From positions 2,760,565 to 2,824,564 of the forward strand of contig JAHBUV010000001.1 of the NCBI GenBank assembly GCA_019637915.1: a DNA stretch of 64,000 nt, read 5' to 3'. Below are positions 16,687 through 24,838 of the stretch, one piece after another. Made by a program: the position numbers and the translations under genes. Below the pieces are notes generated by a model. The model was not told the DNA's origin and ran no database searches. It saw only the letters and a program-made list of their open reading frames with translations. Origin of the DNA: Pseudobdellovibrionaceae bacterium. Its GTDB lineage: Bacteria; Bdellovibrionota; Bdellovibrionia; Bdellovibrionales; Bdellovibrionaceae. Positions within the stretch are counted from its first letter, which is position 1. Each line of letters begins with the position of its first letter.

Positions 16687-17976
16687 ATGCTTATCGATCA
16701 TCTCGGGACCCTGTTTTTCGCCCTGGCCGTTCTGCACACCTTCTTCGTCGGTCGTCTGCGCGATCTCAGCCATCGTTTTCCCAAAGACAGTTTCGCGGAA
16801 GGGGTTTTTCACCTGCTTGGCGAGATCGAGGTGGTGTTCGGCGTGTGGGCGGCGGCTTTCCTGGGCCTGATGGCCTGGCGCGAGGGCCTCGCTCCCGCCG
16901 TGACCTATCTGGACGGCGTGAACTTCACCGAGCCCCTCTTCGTTTTCGTGATCATGGCGGTGTGCTCGACGCGGCCGGTGATGGATCTGGCGCGCGCCCT
17001 GATCGTCGGCGTCAGCGCCCTTTTCAATAAAACCCTGCGAACGCCCCTGATCCACACCGAGGTGTTCGTGGTGCTGACCGTGGGCTCCCTGGCGGGGAGT
17101 CTGATCACCGAGCCCGCCGCCATGACAGTGGCGGCCCTGTTGCTGAACTCCATGATCCACACGAAGAATCCGCGTTTGTTGTACCTGCTGATCGGCACGC
17201 TGTTCGTGAACATCTCCATCGGCGGTTCGCTGACTCCCTTCGCGGCACCGCCCATTCTGATGGTGGCGAAAACCTGGGGCTGGGATTTTTCCTACGTCCT
17301 CACCCATCTCGGCTGGAAGTCCGCGGTGGCGGTGACCATCAACAGCCTGATCTTCGTCCTGCTCTTCCGCGGGCCTTTGTCCGAAGGTTTCTACACGCTC
17401 AAGCACCTGAGTCGGAAAGAGGGGGGGCCGCCCCGCGTGCCCGCCGGCGTGACCCTGTTGCATGTCCTTTTCCTCCTGGGCGTCATCATCTTCGCCCATC
17501 ACGCGTCGGTGTTCATGGGGCTTTTCCTGTTCTTCCTGGGCACGGTGGAGGTGAGCAAGCGCTATCAGACGCCGGTTCGCCTGAAAGAGAGCCTGCTGGT
17601 GGCGTTTTTCCTCGGCGGCATCATCGTGTTCGGTCCCTTCCAGACCTGGTGGTTGAAGCCCTTGCTGGTCTCGTTGAGCGATCAGGCCTTGTTCGTCGGC
17701 GCCACGCTGCTGACCGCCGTGACCGACAACGCCGCTTTGACTTTCCTGGGTTCCCAGGTGGAAAGTCTGAGTGAGTCGGCCCGCTATGCCCTGGTCGCCG
17801 GCGCCCTGGCCGGGGGCGGGTTGACGGTGATCGCCAATGCCCCCAATCCGGCGGGTTATTCGATTCTGCAGAATCGTTTCCCTGGCGGAAGCATGAACCC
17901 CTTGAAGCTGCTGATGGGGGCCTTGTTGCCGACCCTGGTCGCCGCGCTCTGTCTGTGGTTGCTGCCGTCCTTTTGA
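16687..17976 (+). CDS. Putative Na+/H+ antiporter family membrane protein
   Basis: A 429-residue polytopic inner-membrane protein with about ten to twelve hydrophobic segments. It resembles the 'putative Na+/H+ antiporter' family (Na_H_antiport_3) and the wider ion-transporter superfamily: GSLITEPAAMTVAALLL and SIGGSLTPFAAPPILMVA in the first half mirror AVTDNAALTFLGSQV and ANAPNPAGYSIL in the second half, the two re-entrant-like repeats expected for such carriers. The transported ion is not proven. It precedes the acyl-CoA dehydrogenase by 12 bp, so the two may be cotranscribed with no evident functional link. Confidence 0.85.
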   Translation: MLIDHLGTLFFALAVLHTFFVGRLRDLSHRFPKDSFAEGVFHLLGEIEVVFGVWAAAFLGLMAWREGLAPAVTYLDGVNFTEPLFVFVIMAVCSTRPVMDLARALIVGVSALFNKTLRTPLIHTEVFVVLTVGSLAGSLITEPAAMTVAALLLNSMIHTKNPRLLYLLIGTLFVNISIGGSLTPFAAPPILMVAKTWGWDFSYVLTHLGWKSAVAVTINSLIFVLLFRGPLSEGFYTLKHLSRKEGGPPRVPAGVTLLHVLFLLGVIIFAHHASVFMGLFLFFLGTVEVSKRYQTPVRLKESLLVAFFLGGIIVFGPFQTWWLKPLLVSLSDQALFVGATLLTAVTDNAALTFLGSQVESLSESARYALVAGALAGGGLTVIANAPNPAGYSILQNRFPGGSMNPLKLLMGALLPTLVAALCLWLLPSF

Positions 17977-17988
17977 GAGGAGTCCGAG

Positions 17989-19158
17989 ATGAAGCCCTAC
18001 GAAGCCGTTGATTTCATGAAGCTCGACGATCTGTTGTCCGACGAGGAGAAGATGATCCGCGATTCGGTCCGCGCTTTCGTCTCGAGGGAGATCATCCCCC
18101 ACGTCGGCGGTTGGTACGACCGCGGGGAATTCCCGAAGCAGCTGATCCCGGGCCTCGCGGAACTGGGAACCCTCGGCGCCACCATCCAGGGCTACGGCTG
18201 CGCCGGCGTGAGTTCCACGGCTTACGGTTTGATCATGCAGGAACTCGAGCGCGGCGATTCCGGCATCCGCAGCTTCGTCAGCGTGCAGGGCGCGCTGTGC
18301 ATGTATCCGATCCACGCTTTCGGCACGGAAGAGCAGAAAAACAAATACCTGCCGAAGATGGCGAAGGGCGAACTGATCGGTTGCTTCGGCCTGACGGAGC
18401 CCGACTTCGGTTCCAACCCCGCCGGCATGCGCGCCACGGCCCGCCGCGAGGGCGGGGAGTTCGTCCTCAACGGCTCGAAGATGTGGATCACCAACGGCGG
18501 GCTCGCCCACCTGGCCATCGTCTGGGCCCGCGACGACGAGGGCAAGGTCGCCGGCTTCATCGTCGAGCGCGGCGATCCGGGTTTCAGCACCCGCGACATC
18601 GAGAAAAAGTTTTCCCTGAAAGCCTCGGTCACCTCGGAATTGATCTTCGACAATTGCCGGATTCCGGCCTCGCGGCAGTTGAACGTCAAGGGGCTCAAAG
18701 GTCCCTTCGCCTGCCTGAACCAGGCCCGTTACGGCATTTCCTGGGGCGCGCTCGGGGCCTCGATGGCCTGTTACGACGAGGCCGTGAATTACGCCAAGTC
18801 CCGCGTGCAGTTCGACAAGCCCATCGCCTCCCACCAGCTGGTGCAGGCGAAGCTCGTCGAGATGCTGACTGACATCACCCTCGGACAACTGCTTGCCTTG
18901 CGCCTGGGCCGGTTGAAAGATCAAGGACAGGAAACAGCAACGATGATCTCCATGGCGAAGATGAACAACGTCTCGAAGGCGCTGAAGCACGCGCGCGCGA
19001 CACGCGACATCCTCGGCGCCAGCGGCATCACGTTCGAGTATCAATGCGGCCGTCACATGCTGAACCTCGAGAGTGTGAACACCTACGAGGGCACGGAAGA
19101 CATCCACCGCCTGGTCCTCGGGGAACACATCACGGGCATACCGGCCTTCAGGGGGTGA
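17989..19158 (+). CDS. gcdH: Glutaryl-CoA dehydrogenase-like acyl-CoA dehydrogenase
   Basis: A 389-residue FAD enzyme of the acyl-CoA dehydrogenase fold. RSFVSVQGALCMYPIHAFG and GCFGLTEPDFGSNPAGM resemble glutaryl-CoA dehydrogenase, which oxidises and decarboxylates glutaryl-CoA to crotonyl-CoA in Lys/Trp breakdown. The catalytic Glu lies in NTYEGTEDIHRLVLG near residue 370, and the C-terminal GITGIPAF-like end (HITGIPAF) also fits. Cytoplasmic. Neighbours are the antiporter (12 bp) and a BLUF gene that starts 1 bp after its stop. The choice of glutaryl-CoA as substrate is likely but not certain. Confidence 0.87.
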   Translation: MKPYEAVDFMKLDDLLSDEEKMIRDSVRAFVSREIIPHVGGWYDRGEFPKQLIPGLAELGTLGATIQGYGCAGVSSTAYGLIMQELERGDSGIRSFVSVQGALCMYPIHAFGTEEQKNKYLPKMAKGELIGCFGLTEPDFGSNPAGMRATARREGGEFVLNGSKMWITNGGLAHLAIVWARDDEGKVAGFIVERGDPGFSTRDIEKKFSLKASVTSELIFDNCRIPASRQLNVKGLKGPFACLNQARYGISWGALGASMACYDEAVNYAKSRVQFDKPIASHQLVQAKLVEMLTDITLGQLLALRLGRLKDQGQETATMISMAKMNNVSKALKHARATRDILGASGITFEYQCGRHMLNLESVNTYEGTEDIHRLVLGEHITGIPAFRG

Positions 19159-19159
19159 A

Positions 19160-19585
19160 ATGGGTCAGGACGTTTTTCAACTGGTTTACTTGAGTCGCGC
19201 GGTGGACGGCATCTCTTACTCGGATCTCAGCGACATCCTCGACCGCGACCGCGAGTTCAACCGGAGAAACGGCCTGACGGGCATCCTCATTTACCGCGAC
19301 GGGTTTTTCATCCAGCTGCTGGAAGGCGGTGAGGCCGAGGTGATGGACGCCATGGCCGAACGCATCCGCGACCGCCGCCACCACCACGTGCAGGTGGTGC
19401 ACGAGATTTCGGCGACGGACCGGCTTTTCGGGGAATGGGCGATGGCCTTCCATGACGGCGACCTCGATGCCGACGGGGAACCGGGCCTGATGGAGACTTT
19501 GTTTCAGCTGGCGAGGGAAGCGAGACGGCCGAAGCTGGAGATCATGACGCCGCTGGCGAGACTGTCGCGGAGATACGCGATTTAA
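19160..19585 (+). CDS. Short BLUF-domain blue-light photoreceptor
   Basis: A 141-residue protein made of a single BLUF domain (residues 4-98) plus a short C-terminal helix and basic tail. Flavin-site residues are all present: Y10 and S12 in VYLSRA, N37 in FNRRNGLTG, Q52 in FFIQLLEG, and W93 and M95 in FGEWAMAF. These match Tyr21, Asn45, Gln63, Trp104 and Met106 of AppA. Short BLUF proteins act by binding a partner. Here none is adjacent except the acyl-CoA dehydrogenase 1 bp upstream, a probable operon mate. The stop codon lies inside the first copy of a 9-bp tandem repeat. Confidence 0.93.
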   Translation: MGQDVFQLVYLSRAVDGISYSDLSDILDRDREFNRRNGLTGILIYRDGFFIQLLEGGEAEVMDAMAERIRDRRHHHVQVVHEISATDRLFGEWAMAFHDGDLDADGEPGLMETLFQLAREARRPKLEIMTPLARLSRRYAI

Positions 19586-19613
19586 ACGATTTAAACGATT
19601 TAAACGAATGAAA
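19578..19613. repeat. Four tandem copies of a 9-bp repeat at the end of the BLUF gene
   Basis: CGATTTAAA is repeated three times perfectly (19578-19604) and a fourth time as CGAATGAAA. The TAA in the first copy is the stop codon of the BLUF gene. The unit is a multiple of three, so copy-number change would not alter the protein end. Confidence 0.85.
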
Positions 19614-19640
19614 CGAACCGGAATACGGGTCTGCTGAAAC

Positions 19641-19690
19641 GAACCGGGAGAGCGGTCGACAGGTTAACCCGTCGACCGGTCTCCCGGTTC
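19641..19690. terminator. Strong hairpin between BLUF gene and convergent small gene
   Basis: A 20-bp stem with one mismatch (arms 19641-19660 and 19671-19690, outer sequence GAACCGGGAG) and a 10-nt loop lies between two convergent genes. It probably ends transcription from both sides, although the T-tracts are weak. Confidence 0.7.
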
Positions 19691-19701
19691 TTGAAACAAA
19701 A

Positions 19702-19881
19702 TCACTTGTTCTTTTTGTGCTTGGCTTTTTTCTTGTGTTTCATCGGCTTGGCCGGGGCTTGTTCGGTCGGGGCCGGGGTGGACATTTCGTCGCCGGCCGG
19801 GGCCGTCGGGGCGGCATGGGGATCTTGAGCGAACACGGAGCCGGCGAACAGCATCGAAACAAGGATCATCGAGAACTTCAT
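19702..19881 (-). CDS. Small exported peptide, 59 residues, with Lys-rich tail
   Basis: Signal peptide (MKFSMILVSMLFAGSVFAQ, residues 1-19) followed by an Ala/Pro/Thr-rich linker and a strongly basic end (KPMKHKKKAKHKKNK). The ATG at 19881 has a near-perfect AGGAGG upstream. No family is recognised. It resembles in design the 58-residue gene at 11418-11594. The basic tail could bind nucleic acid, LPS or teichoic-like polymers; this is speculative. It precedes no other gene on its strand within 700 bp, and a hairpin follows. Confidence 0.78.
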   Translation of the reverse strand: MKFSMILVSMLFAGSVFAQDPHAAPTAPAGDEMSTPAPTEQAPAKPMKHKKKAKHKKNK

Positions 19882-19966
19882 GGAATTCCTCCTGTGGGTG
19901 GTTGGATCATTGCGGACATCCACCATGATGATGGATCATCCTCCTCAAGGACACATGAAAGTTTGA

Positions 19967-21427
19967 TTAATTCTTTTTCATTCTCAGGATGAACATGGCC
20001 CCGCCCTGCGGGTGGTTTTGCCCGCTGAGTTCGGCGGTGTGCAAGTGCGCGATTTGTCGGGCGATCGCCAGACCCAATCCGAAGCCTTGCGCCTGGCGAT
20101 CGGCTCCCGGAGCCCTGCGAAAACGCTCGAAAATGAACGGCAATTCCGCCGGAGGAATCCCTGGACCATGGTCTTGAACCTGCAGGATCGCTTCGTCCGG
20201 CGTCCATCTCAGTTCGAGGCGGACGCTGTCATTCGGCGGCGAGTACTTCACGGCGTTTTCGATGATGTTGATGATCAGATGCTGGAGCAGATCGGCGTCG
20301 CCGCGCACGGGGGCGCGGTCGCCTTCGGCGCCGGTGACGTCGAAGACCAGGCGCACGTGCCGTTGCCGCGCCGTTTTCTCGCAGCGGGACAGGGATTCGA
20401 GGACGATGTCGTCGAGGTAAAGCTCCTGCAGGTTGAGGGCGCCGAGCCCGGCGTCCACGCGCGCCAGCAGCAGCATGTCCTGCACGATGCGCACGAGGCT
20501 TTCGACCTCCTGCTGGGCGCTGGGCACGAAGCGCGCGATCTCGTCCGGCGTGCGCGGTCCCCGGGCCATGGTTTCCAGCTCGTTCTTCATGATGGTGAGC
20601 GGGGTCAGCAGCTGGTGGGAAGCGTCGGCGATGAAGCGCTCCTGACTCTGGAAAGCCAGCTGGATGCGCGCCAGCATCTGGTTCAGGGTCTCCGCCAGGC
20701 GGCGGATCTCGTCCTGGGCGGGGGGGACGGGGATGCGCTGGTTGAGTTCGCTCGCGTCGATGGCCTTCGCCGTCTCGATCATGTGGTTGACCGGCGCCAT
20801 GGCCCGGGTGGAGACGAAGTAACCGCCCATCACGGCGATCAACAAAATCAATGGAATCCCCAGCTGCAGCAGGGTCAGGCGGTAGCGGAACTGCGTTTCC
20901 AGGAGGGACGTCGGCACGGCGATCTGCAGGATGATCTGCGGTTTGGCGGCGGAGTCGAGGGGGAAGTTGATCATCCGGTAGCTGTCGGCCTCGGCGTTGG
21001 GAATCAGGTGCACGTCCTCGACGGTGCGGTAGGAGGCCTCGTCGCCGCGGGCGAGGATCTGGAAATCTTTTTTGTAGGGCGGATCCCACAGGCCGAAGTC
21101 GCCGACGCGGGCCAGGACTTCGCCGGAGATGTGGCGAACCTGGATGAGGGCCGTGCCCAGGGGGAACGGCAGGATTTTGCCGTTGTCGACGCGCAAGGGG
21201 GGGAAGGTCAGGTCGCCGCGCGGGCCGATGTCGATCGAGTCCGAGACGTCGACGGCGTAGTTGAAGAGAGCGTCGTCGAAATCCCTCTGCAGGGTTTCCA
21301 TCATATAGAGGAAGATGACGCTGTTGAAGAAGACGGTGGAGACGCCGAAAATCAGCACGTAGAGCAGGGTCAGCCGCGAGCGCAGGCTGAAACCGCCGAT
21401 GAGCCTACGGAGAGTCGCGGAGAACAT
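19967..21427 (-). CDS. Sensor histidine kinase of an OmpR-type two-component system
   Basis: A 486-residue inner-membrane kinase. Helices at about residues 20-42 and 186-207 enclose a periplasmic sensor of about 145 residues. A HAMP domain (208-260) is followed by the HisKA box with phosphoacceptor H271 in IADASHQLLTPL. The ATPase domain has N-box IIENAVKYS, the G1 box DHGPGIPP and the G2 box GFGLGLAIA. The gene overlaps the end of its response regulator gene by 23 bp, so the pair is coupled. The signal is unknown. Confidence 0.95.
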   Translation of the reverse strand: MFSATLRRLIGGFSLRSRLTLLYVLIFGVSTVFFNSVIFLYMMETLQRDFDDALFNYAVDVSDSIDIGPRGDLTFPPLRVDNGKILPFPLGTALIQVRHISGEVLARVGDFGLWDPPYKKDFQILARGDEASYRTVEDVHLIPNAEADSYRMINFPLDSAAKPQIILQIAVPTSLLETQFRYRLTLLQLGIPLILLIAVMGGYFVSTRAMAPVNHMIETAKAIDASELNQRIPVPPAQDEIRRLAETLNQMLARIQLAFQSQERFIADASHQLLTPLTIMKNELETMARGPRTPDEIARFVPSAQQEVESLVRIVQDMLLLARVDAGLGALNLQELYLDDIVLESLSRCEKTARQRHVRLVFDVTGAEGDRAPVRGDADLLQHLIINIIENAVKYSPPNDSVRLELRWTPDEAILQVQDHGPGIPPAELPFIFERFRRAPGADRQAQGFGLGLAIARQIAHLHTAELSGQNHPQGGAMFILRMKKN

Positions 21428-22082
21428 AACCCACGCCCACGACCGTGTGGATCAGCTTTTTGGGGAAAGGCACGTCGACTTTTTTGCGCAGCAGGTTGAT
21501 GTAGACGTCGATGACGTTGCTTTCGGAATCGAAGTGCACGTCCCAGACGTGCTCGGCGATGGAGACCCGGCCCAGGGGCCGCTCCGGATTGCGCATCAGG
21601 TACTCGAGCAGGGCGAATTCCTTCGCGGTCAAGTTGATGTCCTGGCCGGAGCGCCGGGCCTTGCGGCTGAGCAGATCCAGTTCCAGGTCGGCGTATTTCA
21701 GCGTGGACGTGACGGGACCGCCGGCCTTGCGGCGAAGCAGGGCGCGAACCCGCGCCAGCAGCTCGTCGAAGGAGTAGGGTTTGGTGAGATAATCGTCCGC
21801 GCCCGCATCCAGGCCGTGAACTTTGTCCTTGGTGGTGGACAAGGCGGTGAGCATGAGGAGAGGGCCTTCGAAACCATCGCGGCGCAAGTGCCGGGCGGTG
21901 TCGATGCCGCTCTGATCGGGCAGCATGACGTCGAGGATGATGAGGTCGTACTCGTTCTCGCCGGCGTAGCATTCGGCGGTGGCGCCGGTCTCGGCGAGGT
22001 CGACGGCATAGCCCACCTCATTCAGTCCCTGCTTCAGAAACTGAGCCATTTTGATTTGATCCTCAACGACCAGAACTCTCAT
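21405..22082 (-). CDS. OmpR-family response regulator
   Basis: A 225-residue regulator with a receiver domain (residues 1-118; phosphoacceptor D51 in LIILDVMLPDQSG, conserved Lys in YLTKPYSFDELL) and an OmpR/PhoB winged-helix domain (about 130-222, with LTAKEFALLEYLMRNPERPLGR and the VGVGYVLR end). The ATG at 22082 gives MRVLVVEDQ, the standard start; the ORF reads 12 codons further upstream without family sequence. Partner of the overlapping histidine kinase. It may act on the GH35 gene just upstream on the same strand, but no operator was identified. Confidence 0.95.
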   Translation of the reverse strand: MRVLVVEDQIKMAQFLKQGLNEVGYAVDLAETGATAECYAGENEYDLIILDVMLPDQSGIDTARHLRRDGFEGPLLMLTALSTTKDKVHGLDAGADDYLTKPYSFDELLARVRALLRRKAGGPVTSTLKYADLELDLLSRKARRSGQDINLTAKEFALLEYLMRNPERPLGRVSIAEHVWDVHFDSESNVIDVYINLLRKKVDVPFPKKLIHTVVGVGYVLRDSP

Positions 22083-22138
22083 CGGCGCTATTTGAGCAGA
22101 GCTTGGGGGAGGGAGCAAGCGCCGGGCAAAGACACGGC

Positions 22139-22163
22139 GAGCCGAGGGCGCCGCCCTCGGCTC
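22139..22163 (-). terminator. GC-rich hairpin at the end of the GH35 gene
   Basis: An 11-bp perfect stem (GAGCCGAGGGC with GCCCTCGGCTC, 3-nt loop) overlaps the stop codon of the glycosidase gene. No clear U-tract follows, so termination may be partial, and read-through into the two-component genes is possible. Confidence 0.5.
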
Positions 22164-24615
22164 ACGGTTCTGATGGCTGGGGCTCCACCATGAAGGCGGT
22201 GCTGCCGGTGGGGGCGAGGCTCAGGTGGAAGCCTTGCTGGCGCAGGCGCTTTCCGTTCAGGATCTGGCTGTGCCCGGAGAGGACGTCGGTGACTTTGTAG
22301 GTCACCTGGGGGTCGGCTTCGGACCACAGCACTTGCGCGTGCACGGTTTTCAGCTGACCCGTCTTGGCCGTGACCCACAGACGCGTGCCGTCCTGGCTGC
22401 GGCGGGCGAAAACGACGACCCGGTCGCCGCCGCCTTGGATGCTCACGCGGGGCTGGATGCCGAGATCGGCCAGGATTCCCTTCAGCAGGAGCAAACGCTC
22501 CGGCACGTCCTCCACCTCCCCGTAAAGATCGGAGTTGAACTTCCAGTAGAAAGCCTCATTGACGTGGTAGAAAAATCCGCGCCGGCCATTTTCAGCCGCG
22601 TGACGGCAGCGATAGCCTTCGCCGATCACCTGGCGGAAGGATTGGCACTGGGTCGCGCGGGCATTCCCCGCGAACAGACTCGGACCGGCGCCGTCGTTCA
22701 GCAGGCTCACCACGCCGCCGCCGCGGTTCATGACCTCGCGGAAGAGGTCGAGCATTTCCGGCGTCGTGAAGCCGTTGTCCTGGTGAACGATCAACCGGCA
22801 GGAGTCGTACTCCGAAGCCGGCGACAATCCCCAGTGCAGGATCTTCGGGTTGATGCCGCCCTGGAACAGGTAGGCCAGCAAAGCCGCCGACCAGTCCGAC
22901 GACACCAGGCGCGAGCTCATCCCGGCAATCGGCGACGGCGCGTGGGCGGCGGAATCCTTCAGCAAGCACACCGGATCCTCCACGGCGACCGCGGCCCCCA
23001 GGAACTCCCCGTAGGGCGACATGATTTTCCGGCCGATCTCGCGCACCAAGCCGTAAGGGGCGCGGGCCTCGGCGTTTTCATCCAGGGGCGCATCGAAACG
23101 CAGGATCGCGGGCTGCGTGCCGCCGTTCAGCCACAGGTGGCGCGAGTCCCAGTTGTGGAAGAAGACCTGACGGATCCACGCGGTGAAGTCATCCCAGAAG
23201 GCCGTCGGCAGGGCGTCCTCGGGCGTGGCGCGGTAGCGCTCCCCGGCGCGCAGCTGTTCGTAGTACGGCGCGATCTGGTTCTTCGCCCAATCGTTCTGCC
23301 AGTTGTTGCCCTCGTTGAAGTAGTAAATGAACAAGGCCTTCATGCCGTGGCCGAGAGTGGTCAGGTACGTCTGGCGGCGGGCGTTGTCCGTGACCTCGAT
23401 GCCCGGCCACCAGCCGCCCTGGATCTCGGGGCCCATGACCCACTCCTGACGGCTCCCGAGGTAGAAGTCCGAAGCCGTGTCGGCGGACTTCACGTCGAGG
23501 TCCGCCTTGAAGGGCAGGTTCAGCAGGGGCTTCTCGGGCATCTCGTAGGTTTTTGGATAAAGGTTCACCGTCATCATGCCGGTGACGCCGCGGTCGTTGC
23601 GGTAGGTGTAGTGCGGCAGCAGGCCGTCGTCCGTGGAGTTGTAACTTTCCGCCAGGATGAAAAGCACCTGGGGCTCGCGCACGCCCAGGGACTCCCAGAT
23701 CTTGCGGATCTCGTGCAGGTAGCGGTGGATGGTCTTGTCCTGGAAGCGGTACCAATCCTGGTCTTCGGCGACGTTCAGGCCCGATTGTCCCGGCGGGACG
23801 ATGTCGTTCCAGCGGCCCCACTGGCGGCCGTGCGCGCCGTTGAGGTTTTCCAGTGTGACATAACGCTCTTTCAGGAAGTCGCGGTAAAGGCCGACGGCGC
23901 GCGGGCCGTAGTCGTGGTTGTACAGCGACTGCCACATGAAGTTGGTTTCATTGTCGAGCTGGATGAAGGACACGGGACGGCCGGGGCCGATCTCGGGCTT
24001 CAGGACTTGCGCGTGCACCTGCTGCAGCCACAGGCGGGCGTGGCGGAGCAGATCCGGGCTCGAGTAGCTGTAGACCGTGCTGCGCAGGCCTTGCGGATTG
24101 ACGGCGTGGCTGTCCGGGTATTTGTCGTGGAACCACAGCGGGATGGCGCCGAAACCCAGGAAACCCCACTCGGCGTTGATGTAAGGGCCGGGGCGGGCCA
24201 TGATGTGGCGGATGCCGCGCGCTTCGATCATGCGGATGAAGGTCTTCACGTCGCGCGAAGGGTAATCGGGGCGGCCATCGCCGTCCTCGTCCGCCGTGCC
24301 GTCGAAGTCGAAGCGGCCCTCGGCGTACTCATGGAAGTCCCAGGGGATGTAGAAACTGATGGCGTTCATTTTCGCTTCCACGAAACGGTCCAGGGCTTTT
24401 TCCCACAGGGCGATCACGGTTTCGCGGGGGATGTTGCGGCCGTTGCCGCCGCGCAGGCGGAAGTACTGCACCTCGGCGCCGTAAAGCTGCGGTTGCGGCA
24501 CGCCGTCGATGTGCAACTGGTTTTGACGGAACTCCACGGTGCCGGCTTGGGCGGGGTGGGATGTTCCAAGTCCGGTCGCGAGCACGACGAGGGCCGCGAG
24601 GAAGGCTGCTTTCAT
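22162..24615 (-). CDS. Exported GH35-like beta-galactosidase family protein
   Basis: An 817-residue exported enzyme with a signal peptide (cleavage near residue 24, QAG). The TIM-barrel start resembles GH35: LYGAEVQYFRL, SFYIPWDFHEYAEGRFDF, then MARPGPYINAEWGFLGFGAIP. Candidate acid/base is E223 in IQLDNETNF and candidate nucleophile is E397 in MGPEIQGGWW, the expected positions and spacing for the family. A glutamine-amidotransferase-like domain may follow. It lies upstream of the two-component genes on the same strand and has a good AAGGAG site. Substrate is probably a galactoside or related glycan, not proven. Confidence 0.82.
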   Translation of the reverse strand: MKAAFLAALVVLATGLGTSHPAQAGTVEFRQNQLHIDGVPQPQLYGAEVQYFRLRGGNGRNIPRETVIALWEKALDRFVEAKMNAISFYIPWDFHEYAEGRFDFDGTADEDGDGRPDYPSRDVKTFIRMIEARGIRHIMARPGPYINAEWGFLGFGAIPLWFHDKYPDSHAVNPQGLRSTVYSYSSPDLLRHARLWLQQVHAQVLKPEIGPGRPVSFIQLDNETNFMWQSLYNHDYGPRAVGLYRDFLKERYVTLENLNGAHGRQWGRWNDIVPPGQSGLNVAEDQDWYRFQDKTIHRYLHEIRKIWESLGVREPQVLFILAESYNSTDDGLLPHYTYRNDRGVTGMMTVNLYPKTYEMPEKPLLNLPFKADLDVKSADTASDFYLGSRQEWVMGPEIQGGWWPGIEVTDNARRQTYLTTLGHGMKALFIYYFNEGNNWQNDWAKNQIAPYYEQLRAGERYRATPEDALPTAFWDDFTAWIRQVFFHNWDSRHLWLNGGTQPAILRFDAPLDENAEARAPYGLVREIGRKIMSPYGEFLGAAVAVEDPVCLLKDSAAHAPSPIAGMSSRLVSSDWSAALLAYLFQGGINPKILHWGLSPASEYDSCRLIVHQDNGFTTPEMLDLFREVMNRGGGVVSLLNDGAGPSLFAGNARATQCQSFRQVIGEGYRCRHAAENGRRGFFYHVNEAFYWKFNSDLYGEVEDVPERLLLLKGILADLGIQPRVSIQGGGDRVVVFARRSQDGTRLWVTAKTGQLKTVHAQVLWSEADPQVTYKVTDVLSGHSQILNGKRLRQQGFHLSLAPTGSTAFMVEPQPSEP

Positions 24616-24747
24616 CCAATCTCTCCTTGCAAATTCATCTTCAGAAACAATGCCGGGAGATCAAAAAAGGAGCGCCCGAAAAGGTCAATCAAAAGGATGA
24701 AGAATCTTTCATGTTGTCTCGCATCATGAGGGAGATTGTCGTTTGTC

Positions 24748-24774
24748 AAAAAAAGGCCCGCCGAAGCGGGCCTT
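24748..24774 (-). terminator. Intrinsic terminator downstream of the OmpA-family gene
   Basis: On the minus strand AAGGCCCGC pairs with GCGGGCCTT (arms 24753-24761 and 24766-24774, 4-nt loop) and is followed by a run of seven T. It lies about 65 bp past the stop of the OmpA-family gene and before the promoter region of the GH35 gene. Confidence 0.88.
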
Positions 24775-24805
24775 GGGAAGGCGAAATAAAACTGCAATGA
24801 TTTGA

Positions 24806-24831
24806 GAGGCCGGAGGATTCCCTCCGGCCTC
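24806..24831. repeat. Hairpin directly after the OmpA-family stop codon
   Basis: GAGGCCGGAGG pairs perfectly with CCTCCGGCCTC across a 4-nt loop, 8 bp past the stop. It has no T-run; it probably protects the mRNA end ahead of the true terminator at 24748-24774. Confidence 0.6.
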
Positions 24832-24838
24832 CCGCGTG

